A DNA stretch of 64,000 nucleotides, taken from NCBI GenBank assembly GCA_030268105.1, contig BSDZ01000014.1, positions 2,500,501 to 2,564,500 on the forward strand, written 5' to 3'. Origin of the DNA: Volvox africanus. Taxonomy: Eukaryota > Chlorophyta > Chlorophyceae > Chlamydomonadales > Volvocaceae. The position numbers were made by a program, and so were the translations under genes. The notes below the pieces were generated by a model. The model did not search any database. It had not been told where the DNA came from and saw only the letters and a list, made by a program, of their open reading frames with translations. Below are positions 52,401 through 63,650 of this stretch, in pieces (the stretch's first letter is position 1; every line of letters starts with the position of its first letter).

Positions 52401-55400
52401 GCGTGTCGCGTTCGGTGCAAGCAGCCGACCCAAACTAGGAAACTCGACCTCAAAGTTAAATATATACACAGAACAAGCCCGCTGCGTCTGCACGTCCATT
52501 TTGTCGTGTGGAAGAGACGGCGTGTCAGCTACATCAAAAATACGGAAAGTCAGCCACGAGCGAGTTTCTTCTCACCAGCTTTAAAAGGTCCAGGGTAGAA
52601 AATCCCCTCGACTTCTCAAAGTCAGCTGCAGAAAGAACTACCATTAATGTTAGAAACGCAAGATGAACGCCCAAATAGGATCCAAACAATTTGAGAGAAA
52701 CCATCACTCCGTTTTCCGTGCAACGATGAAGTTTAAATAAAACTTATCTTTAAAACAAATTGAAGACGCTCCCCAACGCTAGTCTTTGGCTGTGTGCGTT
52801 GTCGCCTTAGTCAGATACCGTACAAATAACTGCATACCGGAAATGCTGCTGACGCCGTCAGGGTGACGTTTAGCAATGACAGATGGCCTACGAAGCGCGC
52901 TTGCGAGGAAATTTTTGTGTACGCTCTTTATGAATGTCTTCAGGGACCAAGGGTTCCTTAACCCTTTCTGCAGTTTGTTCTCCGCCTTACCAATCGTGCT
53001 GCATGATCCCGTTCTTTGACATGAATCCTACGTTTACGAATACCCTCCTCTCCCTCCCAATCAATACCATTCTGATCTGCCGTATCGTACAATAATACCG
53101 TACCGTATACGGATGCGTCTGTGCGTCATCTCCAGTGAAGCCCAGTGCGTCCATGAGTCGGAAATCGGGCTCAAGGAGAGGGTCGAGCCAGTCGGGGTCG
53201 GGTGGCCCAGCTGCCGCCGCCATGTTCCACATCTAGGGTAAAGAGTAGCCGTTTTTTAAAGGGGAGCATATGTGCACGCGTGCAGATGAATGCGTGTGAC
53301 GATGATGCGTTTCGAATGTGGTGCCGAGGCAGGTCTGCGTGGAGCTATTTAAAAGATGTTATAAAGTACCACACAAACATATATACATATACACACACAC
53401 ACCCTAAAACCCTAAAAACCCTATATATATTCACGTATGAATTCGGAAACATGGGCCTGTGCGACCCATAACGGATGAGGTACGGCACGTGTGTAGAGAC
53501 TGATATGCCTGTCTGTCTGCCTGTCTGTGCGTCTTTACAAGTGGATAAGGGAAGGTGACGAATACCCGATACCAGGAATACGACTGTGGAGAAGGGGAGG
53601 CGTTTAACGTGGTTTTTTTATAGGTAAATACGACACGACCCATATGTATGTGTTATTGGACGACGCGTCAATTTCCCGCTTTCACCTCTGGTTTCGGCGC
53701 CCAAAACAACGGGTCATATCTAACATGCCCGAACCCACCTCCGCCCACTGTTGCGCGACTCGCAGCATTTGCTCCGGAACCAGCCCCCCGCCCTCGCCCT
53801 CCGCCGGCAGCGGCACCGGCACCAACAACGCCGGGTCGAATACGGCCGGGTGGTGGCGGTCGGGATCACGAAGAAGCAGCTCCCGCTCCTCCTGCTCGAT
53901 GATTTCGGATTTTCCGAATTCAATTTTGGATCTTGGATTACGAGTTAGGACTTTCGCTTTGAAGCCACACTTTAAAACCACCGTCCAATCTTACAAGGCC
54001 ACCTTGCGCGGTGTCGCGTGCTGTGCTTGTGGCGCTAATGGCGCTTACGCGCGACTTTTAACATTAAAACTTCGCAAACTCGCCTCGAGAAGCTGTCTGT
54101 TGCACCAGGCTTCGACGACCTGCCCCTCATCGTTGAAGCGGAGCTCATCAATTCGGACTCCCTCTGAAACCCTTCGATGAGCAGAAAGGAAAACGGGGTG
54201 GGGTGGGGTGGGGTAGGGTGGGGTGGGGTGGGGTGGGGTGGGAAAGGAGGACTCCTTTTGAGAGGAGGGAGAGGAGGGAAACCCCGGAATGTGGGTTTTA
54301 CGGGGAAGTGAGAAGAGGGAGATGGAAAGGCAAACAGACGAGACCGTGACTGCTGTGTTGAGAGACACCACGCGCTAAACCCGCTACCCCCATCCTTCAT
54401 CTCCCGCGGTCCCCCTCCCCCCCATCCTCCTTTCCCTTCCTTACTTGCGGGTCGGTCCTCTGCCGTACCAGGGCCCTACGTTTTTCATCTTGAACAGCGA
54501 CAGAGCGAAAGCCGTGTCCCCCGTGGGGCTGACGGCGATCAGCAGGGTGTCGAGCGACATCTGCAAAACACAGCGGTGGGCAGGGCAGCGGCAGCACACA
54601 GAAATGTCTCATCAGACCCGTTCTTGAACCTCTTGATTTCGGCCCACCTCCTCCAAAGGGGCGCCTGATTTGGCATTTATCTTAGGCAGGCAGGCAGGCA
54701 GGCGGGCAGGCGCGCAGGCGGGCAGGCGGGCAGGCGGGCAGGCGGGCAGGCGGGCAGGCGGGCAGGCGGGCAGGCGGGCAGGCGGGCAGGCGCGCAGGCG
54801 GGCAGGCGGGCAGGCGGGCAGGCGGGCAGGCGGGCAGGCGGGCAGGCGGGCAGGCGGGCAGGCGGGCAGGCGGGCAGGCGGGCAGGCGGGCAGGCGGGCA
54901 GGCGGGCAGGCGGGCAGGCGGGCAGGCGGGCAGGCGGGCAGGCAGGCAGGCGGGCAGGCGGGCAGGCGGGCAGGCGGGCAGGCGTATCTTTCGTCCGCCT
55001 GTCCATCCGTCTGTCAAATAAACGTCCAATCCTCTCTGCTGCAGCGCTTATTCCTCCGTTCCCCCTCGTTCACCCCAATCCGTCCACATCTCAATCCTTC
55101 CACACCTTTGTACCGTACCCACCGTACGGTAGGCGGCGCGCTCCATTGTGATGAACTCGAAGAAGCCCCCGGGGCCCGTCACCGGGGGAACGGAGTGGAG
55201 AAAACCGTCCACGTGCACCACGGCATCGGGCGCCAGGTACTGTCTGCGAACCGGGATCCAGAAACGGACAGCCGGAATCAGGATCCAAATCAGGATCCGG
55301 AACAAGGGTCCGGAATGGGTACCTTGTTCGGATCATGGCCGGATCCGAAGACCGAACCCAGATTAGGGCAGTTATGGGTTGGTGTACGAAACTGAAAAAC

Positions 55401-56108
55401 AAATATGAATCGGTATAACTGGACACAGTTGGGGACAAACAAAGTCAGGGTAGATGATAAAAATTGATAGCAGGCGGTTATTGTAGTGTTGTACATTTTG
55501 GTTTATTTACCAACTCGTCGGCAGCAACGACCCATGGGTCATATGGGGGTCAGCAGCAGGCGCAGCCGAGATTGCTGCCGCCATTTACCACTATCGCCAG
55601 TAAATACTTATAATTTAGCATTGTTCCATTTTGCGAGTCCTCTTAATCCGGCTCCGGAACCAAGCAAGCTTTATCCAAGTAAATCTCTGGGACTGCCGAC
55701 CTGCCCTGCCCCGACCCAAACCGAACCGCAAATGATCTGCCCGACCCAGATCAGAAATAAAATATAGAATTTTAATTTTATTTTATTTGTTTTTAATATA
55801 CAGCCTATTACACCCCTTACATCTCTCCATCTTCGCACCTAAAAATTTCCCGTTTACGTTCCGCACCTGGCCAGTTCTTGAACTTTCTCCGGCGTCAGAT
55901 GTGGCGCCATTTTGCGATTCAAACCGCCGCAAATATCGTTCAAAAAGGTCTGGGTTGCCGCAGCCAGCTGAGCCTCCAAAGGGGTCATGGGAGCGCCAGC
56001 GGCGCCCGGGCCGCCCAAGGCTGATGCATCCGGGTTGACCTCTCCCGCCGCCGCGGCCATATCCGTAGCCATCACGGCAACATCGCCTGCAGTCGCGCCT
56101 TCAGCCAT
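49437..56108 (-). CDS. Double NTF2/SnoaL-like domain protein (host of a nested gene)
   Basis: Seven minus-strand exons give 418 residues: 56108-55867, 55243-55123, 54560-54445, 54171-54084, 53891-53739, 53232-53104, 49844-49437. All phases fit. Exon 1 starts MAEGATAGDVAVMATD. The first SnoaL-like fold follows: QYLAPDAVVHVDGF, GPGGFFEFITMERAAYR, DTAFALSLFKMKNVGPWY, VRIDELRFNDEGQVVEAW. The second half has LLEPDFRLMDALGF and, in the last exon, NAVFAHWRARLTPR and TDLMIFSLASGKLQAVFQFR. The plus-strand gene at 57302-60792 has the same block order (PDFRLWDAYGL, NVVFNHWHCTMTPR, VDIFDSDGRLTDAWMFRD), which supports joining the last exon across a 3.26-kb intron that contains the glycosyltransferase gene. 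Intron 4 begins with GC (GAG|GCGAGT). The function is unknown; SnoaL folds include small-molecule cyclases and binding proteins. Confidence 0.7.
50961..50965 (-). other. Candidate polyadenylation signal TGTAA for the glycosyltransferase gene
   Basis: TTACA on the plus strand, TGTAA on the minus strand, about 60 bases after the glycosyltransferase stop. It supports a separate short transcript ending inside the host intron. Confidence 0.45.
51024..52499 (-). CDS. Exostosin-type (GT47) glycosyltransferase, intronless
   Basis: An uninterrupted frame of 491 residues from ATG to TAA. The family's hallmark C-terminal block is present at about residues 306-338: AESRYCLVLPGDTASSRRLS, then EAVLMGCVPVFVG, matching the nucleotide-sugar-binding region of exostosin proteins (PF03016). 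Earlier blocks are VYIFNFEVEFPS (11-22), DADIIFVDDFCYVAW (98-112), FVFFHSHPALF (158-168) and LLYFRASCGGRSVGK (245-259). A Gln/Gly/Ser insert lies at about 375-425. GT47 enzymes usually sit in the Golgi membrane and build wall or matrix glycans. No signal anchor is visible at this N-terminus, so an upstream exon may be missing or the protein is not anchored. It lies wholly inside the last intron of the SnoaL-like gene on the same strand. Confidence 0.88.
   Translation of the reverse strand: MDVQTQRACSVYIFNFEVEFPSLGRLLAPNATRHECDLTGLASTGGPLFKRTSLRNDDRASLHTTRGVLPARFSQHSGPWWIRNALATSPNLVHDIRDADIIFVDDFCYVAWSEAKVHDHRTWGLNEEMYLDPDIYLAAAYQSLLKHPAFKEKDGANFVFFHSHPALFLHHAVLCKPAFAAALHVVPEAQVRHNCGLPSSPGRHRMLVVPYASFPLYHTPMSAVAAAAASAAAAAELVALARPRLLYFRASCGGRSVGKALRRAVVEALRDVATAADGSGGALVLNASIVSCESYGWEDSCLREMAESRYCLVLPGDTASSRRLSEAVLMGCVPVFVGPPFAATPLSNIVRYDTFALAFEVQAKAVTWLSPGNQKRRQLQWQLQQQLQPVEGGQQLSGGGEGGELEPGSGGGGGGGSAAATAALWSTTRLAALRDLPAALQAVGRRNYEALSYHLATIRPAFSYVSDPDRGPLADLSDILYSRMCFQAEAA
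53401..53424. repeat. Telomere-like repeat (CCCTAAAA) in SnoaL-like gene intron
   Basis: ACCCTAAAACCCTAAAAACC followed by CTA: nearly three units of the complement of TTTTAGGG, within the intron between 53233 and 53738. Confidence 0.85.
54195..54242. repeat. (GGGTG)n repeat in SnoaL-like gene intron 3
   Basis: About nine GGGTG units with one variant. On the transcribed minus strand it is (CACCC)n, shortly upstream of the exon 4 acceptor at 54172, again a pyrimidine-rich array near a 3' splice site. Confidence 0.9.
54686..54984. repeat. (GGCGGGCA)n minisatellite in SnoaL-like gene intron 2
   Basis: About 300 bases of an eight-base unit GGCGGGCA with GGCA and CGCA variants. On the transcribed strand it reads (TGCCCGCC)n. 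The frames across it (Ala-Gly-Gly-Arg and Leu-Pro-Ala-Cys repeats) are artefacts. Confidence 0.95.
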
Positions 56109-57301
56109 TTTGGGATCGGAGGTTTATTGTCCAATTGGTTGCCGCTTCCTGAAGAAAGAAAGTGCGCAACCCCCTTGCTTGTTTGTGTTTGATTGGGCTA
56201 ACCAGCCAGAGTGGGTTTTTCGGGAAGGAGCGGAGTGAAATGAAGACGGAGAAAAGATAACGCCAGAAGATAGAAGCGGTGGCACCTTGCTCGTGCTGTG
56301 CGTGTGCGCGCGCCTCTTTTTCTTGAGAGATATAAGATAGACAGTAAATTTATAAATTCGAGATATTGAGAGAAAAAACGAGGGTAATGGTGAAAGCAGG
56401 GAAGGATGAGAAAGCTTTTCCGGAATGGGTGACGGGGCTGCTAGGGTTTTTTCATTCGATTCAGCAGCACAATTGACACGTCCAAAGTCAAGGTCAAGGT
56501 GTACGGCATTCTGCGAAGAGACCCCATCGTGGATTTGTATAGCTTGCTGCGTGTGTTTGGTGGCATGAAAAGGACATCCATCGTCCGTCCGTTCTTTATA
56601 CATAAGGAAAGATATTGCATCCATCTTAATGAACCGTTAAGTTTGATCCGCGCGCATGCTCGCAACCCACTCCAAGAGACCTACCTTTTACTCCCGGCAC
56701 AGACTGTTTTTTGGCCTTCAATATTAAGCTAACACCTATACATAATATACAAAGGAGCTCAAAAACCCAGGCCAAGCACCGACTGAAGCGATTCAGCGTT
56801 TCCAAGAGTACTAGATTCCTGAACTCCCGGTACTGTCCCCTCCGGTACGTCTACCTTTCCATACGGCGGGGAAGCGGTCTGGAGTTTGTATCCCTAGTTC
56901 AGTTTGCATCCCGTTCCAAGCCTTCCCTGCCACCGAGATCTCCTCATGGTTCGCCTCCTCATTACCACGCCCCAAAGCGTATGTAGCGTATGCACAATCG
57001 CACAGTTGCTTCTCTACGCGTTCTGCTTCTCCTTATACGCACTAAACACCAGCTGGGGCTTCTTGCTTGGTCTACAGTAGTCGGCTTACATAAGCGGCCA
57101 AATATAAGCGGACTACTGCACGTTGCGCGTTATGGTGGATAGTTTTTATCAGATCATCCGACGCAAGATATCCTTTCTGCCTACCTGTATACCTTTCTCT
57201 CATTAACAGCTGATACCCTTATCCGAGGCGCCATCGCAGACAGAGAAGAAGGGAAAGAGAAAGAGGAGAGGAGGAAAGATAACGCATCACAACAGCACAT
57301 A
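56109..57301. promoter_or_regulatory. Divergent promoter region of the SnoaL-like paralogue pair
   Basis: 1.19 kb between the two start codons. It should hold both promoters and 5' UTRs. No repeat shared between its two halves, no clear TATA box and no further exon were seen. Confidence 0.5.
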
Positions 57302-60300
57302 ATGGCGACCTCGGCGGCGCGTCTTCGCGGCGCCTGCTTCGTTGCGACGGCCAACGAAAATCATCGGAAAGGAAGCCGCCGGAACGGAACCATCGCTGAT
57401 TATCGCGCACCCGCTGTCTTTGCAAAATCAACGCTCCGAAACCGGAGTTTTGCCACCAGCAACAGCACCGTACCTTCACGTACCTGCTTCAGGCCAACAA
57501 CAATTACTACAATAATTGCTGCGATGGCGCGTTCTGATACAGCGGGGTGGCGGAGGCGACAACAGCAGCGGCGACAGCTAGCGGGGCCGCGGCGGCCAGG
57601 TCGCAATGTCAGCGGCAACCGAGTTATGGCGTTCAGGTAAGGTGTGATCTGCAATATGGTTTGGGGGCGGAGACGCACCACCCGCTTCCCCATTTTTGTG
57701 GCCTCCAGCTAGCTAGGTGCAGGTTTCACATTTTAGCCATATTTTCAATACCTTCAGCTCAATACCAGTATTGTGCCTGCTATATATTTTTTACGCTAGA
57801 GACGCTCACCGAGCGCAACAGCTGCTGGAGACGGCCAGTGAGTTTGTGGGTTACTGGATGATGGGACGCCAGGAGGGCCCTACGCATCGCGTCATGGAGG
57901 GGCTCAACTTACTGTCGGCGTCAGACATACGGATCGACATTCACGGGCTGCTCGTCCATACACAGGACATGGTACGGCAAGGGGAAAAAAGAGAGAGAAG
58001 ATGTCCTTTTTCGGTGTATGTGGGGGGGGGGAGGCGGGGGTAACGGGGTCCGAGGGTCCAGGCGGGTGCGGCCACTGCAAGTGCTGATGATGCTGAGGTG
58101 TCCCGTACAGCAGTGAAATGCTGCTGCTGTGCCGAGTATGTGTTTTCCTAACACCCCTCCCCGTCCCATTCTCCCCGCCGTCACATTCTCGGGTAAACGG
58201 GCGTCCTTCGCCCCACCCCACAGGGTATAGATGGTTTGGCGCGGCTGCTGTCCTCCGAGCACCGTCCCGCGGGTCTGTCCCTCAAGCACTGGCACAGCCG
58301 AGTGTGCGCCGCCAACGAGGATACCGACACGGTGTTTTGCCTGATGGAGATGCGTGCGGAGGATGAGGAGGGACACGCGCGGTGAGTAGGGTGGGTACGT
58401 GTGTGTGTCCTTTTTTCTCTCAGTACATATGGCATATGCCCCGTTTGACGTCCGCGGCCATACATTCAGTATGCCACCTACCGTACACTACCCTTCTAGC
58501 ACACACTTTCTTGTATCGCATGATGTACGACATGGACAGTTCATCACATCGTAATGAGTTTCTTCCTGTGGAGGCAAAACATTGTTCATTTTGGACTTCT
58601 CCCCCCTCCCGCCTACTTGCCTTCCCTCTCTTTCCCGGCCCCTTCCCCCCTGCTGCAGCTCCTGCTACCAGGTCCTCAAGCTGGATCTGTTGCTTGATGA
58701 CACCTGCCGACGTGTCACTCAGGTTTTGGAGCGGGGGCAGTGGGACAGCGCCGGAGATGGACTCACTCCCCTTCTGCTGGCGCCGCTGCACTCCAGGGAG
58801 GACAAGGAGGAGGAGGAGAGGGAGAGGGACGAGAAGGCGGAGGGAGGCTCGGAGCAGGAGCGGGAGGGGGGGCTTTTGGGTAGTCACGGCCACCAGCGCC
58901 AGTACCGCCCTCAACAAACTCACCACCGCCACCAGCAGCAGGAGCAGCAGCAGGAGCAGCAGCAGGAGCAGCAGCAGGAGCACAGTGACCGGCATCGGCC
59001 CCTGCGCACGCGCTCCACTCGTGCTGGTGGCGAGGTGGTGGGGAACGACCTACCCGTGGAGCGCATCGTGGCGCAATCCCAAGTGGCGCGATTCACTCGG
59101 GTGAGGGGTGAGGGGGAGGGAGGGAGGTGGGAAACAGATGGGGAGGAGGGTCCAGGGAAGGAAGATGGAGGTGGCGGAAGTGGGACAACGCACAAAATGC
59201 GGAAGAGCAAGAAGGGCGAATTGAGGGAAGAGGGGAATGACAAACCCGCAACAAATTCAAGCCCGATATCTTGTCTTTTGAGAGTGACTGTTACAGGTAA
59301 TGTTGATTTTATTGTTATCGCTCTTGTCGTTTCTTGGCTCTCGCTTCGCCTGGCTTTCTAGGGTCTCGGCGCTGAGCGGTTGCGCGATGCGGCTCGCGCC
59401 TGGTGCGCCGCGCGCTGCACCGGCACTGACCCACGGGTCATCCTGGAGCCGGTGCTCGCCCCCGACTTCCGCCTGTGGGACGCGTACGGCCTTCTGCCAC
59501 TCGTCTGCAGCATTGGCGATCGGGTCGCCGGGCAGAAGGCCGCCGGGGCGGCGGCATACGCCACCACCAGTGGGAGTGCTGTCGGTGCCGGCGGCGTGGC
59601 GGCGCCCGGCGCGACACTAGAGATGGGCGTTCATATCGACAGCAGTAGCTGTAGCAGCCCCCTGGTTAGTGGCGGCAGTAGCTCTGGCGATGCTACGGCA
59701 ACGGGATATACCATGGCGCTAATGATGGGTGGCGGAGGCTGCATGGCGCCACGAGAGGCGGTGTTTGACATAATTGAGAGTGCCAAGGTAAAGTACGGCA
59801 CCGTACGGGATAGTAATCTATTCACCGATTTCGTTTTGTAGTTAATACTAGATGCATTTCGCACCGTTCGGACCTTTCCCTTAAGTGTCTCTTGGTATGG
59901 TATGGTTGTCGGTCGAGAAGTAGTGTTGCACCAGAGCGCCAAGGCGTGCATTAAGCCTTTGCGCAGTACAGGTTGTTGGAGCACTCATCTGATCTGATCT
60001 GATACGACGCATACTGATGGAGCAGTACGTATCATCATGATCGCTATGATTTATGCGTTTTGTTTATTGAAAGAAATGTCGTACTTCCGTACTTGAAGAG
60101 ATTTCCTTCAATTTTTCTGAGCAAGATCTCTTCTAAATGGCATATCATGCAACATCTATACTACTTTTGCAATACACTTCCCACGTAACCAACTTCTAAG
60201 CACTGCTCAAGCCATCATCAATTTCTATTGGCCCGTCTCCTCGTTATCGGTATATGTGTTGGGCTCCTTGTGTGTACTGCACGTACGGCAGAGCGAGTAC

Positions 60301-60792
60301 GACGTGCAGGTCACGCCCATCGACCTGGCCGTCAGTTACACCCACAACGTGGTATTCAACCACTGGCACTGCACGATGACCCCGCGGGCTGCCCCCGCGG
60401 CGATGGACAGTCGGGGGCGGCCTTTGGCGATTGAGCAGGAGTGTGTTGAGGTGGGGAAAGGGGGAGGGGAATACACACGTGCGTGTAGGTATGAGAGGGA
60501 GCAGGGCCTGCAAACCCGCGCTACAGGGAGGGAAAATGGTAAAGGGGGTCTCTGGTTAAAACTAATGTGCGTATGTATGTGTGTGTGTATTGAGCCATTC
60601 TTGTATGTGTTTTGTGTCGTACAGGTGGATATCTTCGATAGTGATGGCAGGCTGACAGACGCATGGATGTTCCGGGATGCCCTAGACTTTGAGAAGCACA
60701 TGATGATGTCGAGGAGGCAGCAGGTGGCGGCCGAGGAGGCGAGGCGGAGCCTTGTACGGCAAGGGCGTAAGCACCCCCGGCAGCAACAGTAG
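57302..60792 (+). CDS. Double NTF2/SnoaL-like domain protein, diverged paralogue
   Basis: Seven exons give 619 residues: 57302-57636, 57800-57971, 58224-58381, 58659-59100, 59362-59787, 60292-60450, 60625-60792. The N-terminal 111 residues are basic and Ser/Thr/Arg-rich, like a plastid or mitochondrial leader. The first SnoaL-like part has ETASEFVGYWMMGR, SASDIRIDIHGLLVH, LSLKHWHSRVCAANEDTDTV and CYQVLKLDLLLDD. It is followed by a Glu-rich insert with QQQE repeats (about residues 335-370). The second part has RVILEPVLAPDFRLWDAYGL, a Gly/Ser/Ala insert, NVVFNHWHCTMTPR and VDIFDSDGRLTDAWMFRDA. Block order matches the minus-strand gene at 49437-56108. The inserts make it 200 residues longer. No reaction can be assigned. 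Confidence 0.78.
57637..57722 (+). repeat. Dispersed 86/87-base GT...AG element, copy 2
   Basis: It begins exactly at the exon 1 donor of the plus-strand SnoaL-like gene (CAG|GTAAGG) and ends GTGCAG. Splicing at its own end would shift the downstream frame; the intron that keeps frame ends at 57799 (CTAG). The element therefore occupies the 5' half of the intron. Confidence 0.9.
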
Positions 60793-63423
60793 TGGCAGCG
60801 AGGCCGAGAGGGATGGCAGTAGCAGCCACTGGGAAGTGCCCCGTCGCCCCCATGCTACGTGAAATGGACCTAAATGCATCGAGACACACATACGCACAAA
60901 TGCCGTGTGGAAGAATGCGAATATTCCGTACGTACTGCAAATGCACAATGAAACGAAATTTCAGGAATGAATCTCTTGGGATTCAGGCGGAAGTCTGCCA
61001 TGAGGTTTGAACTGAACTGGACTTTTTGGGGTCCGACGTTTTACCGGGCATATGATGATTGATACGTACCTGTACGGCATAAGGGTTTTGGGCCGTGGAT
61101 TTTGCTCTTGAGGTACAGGTTATTGGTGCGGTGTGTTTTTCCTAATCGTAGAAAATCCAGGGAGTTGACTTATTGACACCCGTCCATAGGTTATCGCACA
61201 GCGTCCGCCACTGGCAGTCTTAATACGGAAGAGGCTGCCTTGTTGTTGTACATGTGTACGACCAACGGGGCTTCACTCGGATCCTTCCTACTAGGCGTAT
61301 ACATGTATGTGTATGTGTGTGCGCGTGGCGTGTATGAGAGGTGTTTGCAGGTTGAAGATTGAAAGATGGCAGCACAAGGCCCTCGCAATGGCGCTCAAGT
61401 CATGAAGATGTTTTGTGGCAGATTGTGGCTGTCATCATCGTCAGCTGCGGCTGCGGAGGGAGACTGAAAGAGTCTGGGGGAGGAAGGGGGGGGATCATAT
61501 CGCAGGGCTGTGCAGGCGGAATGGCGGCGCCGGGAGAGCGACAGAGCAGGACAGAGATTGAATCCTTCAATGTCCACGGCGCGTTTCCCTACCCCTATCG
61601 CCAAAGATCCTCCGGAAAACCCTTAATTCCTCAATTTGGCGAAAACGAGACAACCCATGGGCATTTTCATTCGTGCGTGTTGGTGTACGGAAACGTGCGC
61701 GGCGTTTTCCCAAGCATATTCCCCCCTCACTAAAACACACAGAACATGCACAGGCAAGGGCACGGCCTGCGGGTCACGGGAGGTTTCTCTGACCTCAAGC
61801 GCGCTGTTAAGTCCATTTGATGTCAGGGTAAACACACGCAATCATTTGATACAGCATTTATGGTACTTTACGACACCCACCTAAAACAAAGTACGGCACG
61901 TAGGATACCCACTTTCACTCCCCACTCACCACGGCTCCCCTGAACACATCCGTAACTGTTTATATGATATATTATTTATATTATATTTGATAAGTCGTAG
62001 GAAAAGCAAAACCTCCTGTTCCCATCCCCTTCCCCATCCTCTTCCCGTCATTTGCCTTCACGCAGCTTTTGACTACACGGGTGGGAAGGGGGTTGCTAAC
62101 GACCAACGATCAACGAACGAATCAAATGGGATGCGGGAACCTGCACGCACGAGGGCGCCCAGGTGGATGAGGGATGAGGGGAAGAAGACTACGGGAGGGG
62201 GAACCGACCGCCAAAACACACACATACACACAAGCCTTTGATGTTCAGTTCCATAGGAAAGGCAAAAGCTAAGTGGACATCATCAGATGTAGTGCAAGAC
62301 GGTCACTCGGCACCATCTGCGAGAGTGAATGCCGAGCAAGCGTCAGTCATCACCCTGCCTGCAACTGCCATCTAACCGCCATAACATCTAACGGAACCTA
62401 ACTACCGTAATCCACCGCAAACCCGCAACCCAATCAGGTTGTCAGGTACAGGTAACAAAGTTATAGATCCCGGGTATTTCCTTAAAATATAATTGCCCGC
62501 AGTTGAGTCACAGCAATAAAAACGCCAACAGGAATGAACCGTACCAAAATCTGTTACATCCCGTACATTTATTGATCTTGCTGTACTTAACTGCCGCGGT
62601 TCAGGATTTGCGTGGTTTCCCATTTACGCACACGTTTACACATATGCGTACAGAGGTACGATTCCAAACCTCATCCCTGGCTCACTTTGTTTCCGATTAT
62701 CTCGTTAGGGCCTCCCCCCATACCCGCTCCCGCAGACACCATAACCTTGATGTCCTTCCGCACAAGACAAAACCCCTCCTGCTCAAAAAACTTTATGCAC
62801 TTATCTCTCCTCCACGCACACGAAACACCCACACGCAAGAGTACTCCGTTCGTACAAGCCACACACGGATTTGCGAAAACTTAAGTACACACATAACCCC
62901 CTCCCCCACCCCTCACACCTAAACACCCACACGCACGCACATCCACACCCATATGCACATCTCAAGGGGAGCATCAAAGAAGACCACGTCCTGCAAACAG
63001 ATTGGCCCAAGGCGAGCCGCTACCGAATGTCAAGCTCTCCCTCTTCACTCTCCAACCGGGCCCCCCAAACCCCTCCGGCATCCATAGATCCGGATCCGAA
63101 ACCCCAATCTCCCCCTCCCCCTCCCCCTCCCCCTCCCCCTCCACGCACACGCAAATCTCCCCTCCACCTCCCATTATCCTGTACTTCTTTCCCAGTTAAT
63201 CTGCCGTACACAACCAGGACAAGACATTGCCATGGAGGCGCATGAACACGACTATGGGCCACGGAATATTCAAGCATGTGTACGGACATGTATGTGTGTG
63301 TATGAGTGGGGTTCGGGGGCAATCCCCCCCATATTACCCAGCACGGACACGAAATCCCCTCGGGGCATGTGTACGGCAGTTTCAGCGTGTCTCCAGCCAA
63401 ACTCCCCCGAGCGCATGCCGACG
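60793..63423. other. Convergent intergenic region, no gene recognised
   Basis: 2.6 kb between the plus-strand SnoaL-like gene and the minus-strand hydroxylase-family gene. Only short frames are seen. 62880-63180 is C-rich low complexity, including (CCCCCT)n around 63110-63140. Confidence 0.5.
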
Positions 63424-63650
63424 TCAATAGTACGAAAAGAGATCCTTGTCGTACGATGGGTGCAGCGTTCCACATAGTCTGTCCCAGTGCGTGAAGTAGA
63501 GGGAGAAGTGGCGGGTGGGGTAACGGTGGTGCATGTCGTGGTGCTGTACGGTATTGAGCCAGGGAGCACGTGACCGTCCCCGTACGGCCAATGTCACCAG
63601 CCCCTCCAGGGTGGGGATGAATGGGGCCAGTTCGTACCCCACGTGGCCAC
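63424..63650 (-). CDS. Fatty acid hydroxylase / sterol desaturase family protein, 3' exon
   Basis: The last exon of a minus-strand gene that enters from the right edge. It starts after a CAG acceptor in phase 1 and encodes 74 complete residues to TGA. GHVGYELAPFIP is followed by the histidine box HHDMHHRYPTRHFSLYF and HWDRLCGTLHPSYD. The HHxxHH box and the WDR.CGT block are diagnostic of the integral-membrane di-iron FA_hydroxylase family (PF04116: C5-sterol desaturases, fatty acid and carotenoid hydroxylases). This would be the last of the usual three His clusters. The substrate cannot be told from this part. The upstream exons are beyond, or close to, position 64000. Confidence 0.85.

Noticed and set aside
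54670..55395. 241-residue Ala-Gly-Gly-Arg repeat frame and its Leu-Pro-Ala-Cys antisense
   Set aside because: Translation of the (GGCGGGCA)n minisatellite in an intron of the SnoaL-like gene.
57637..57722. The 86-base element as a self-contained spliced intron
   Set aside because: Removing it alone shifts the frame of the SnoaL-like gene. The frame is kept only by splicing to the CTAG at 57799.
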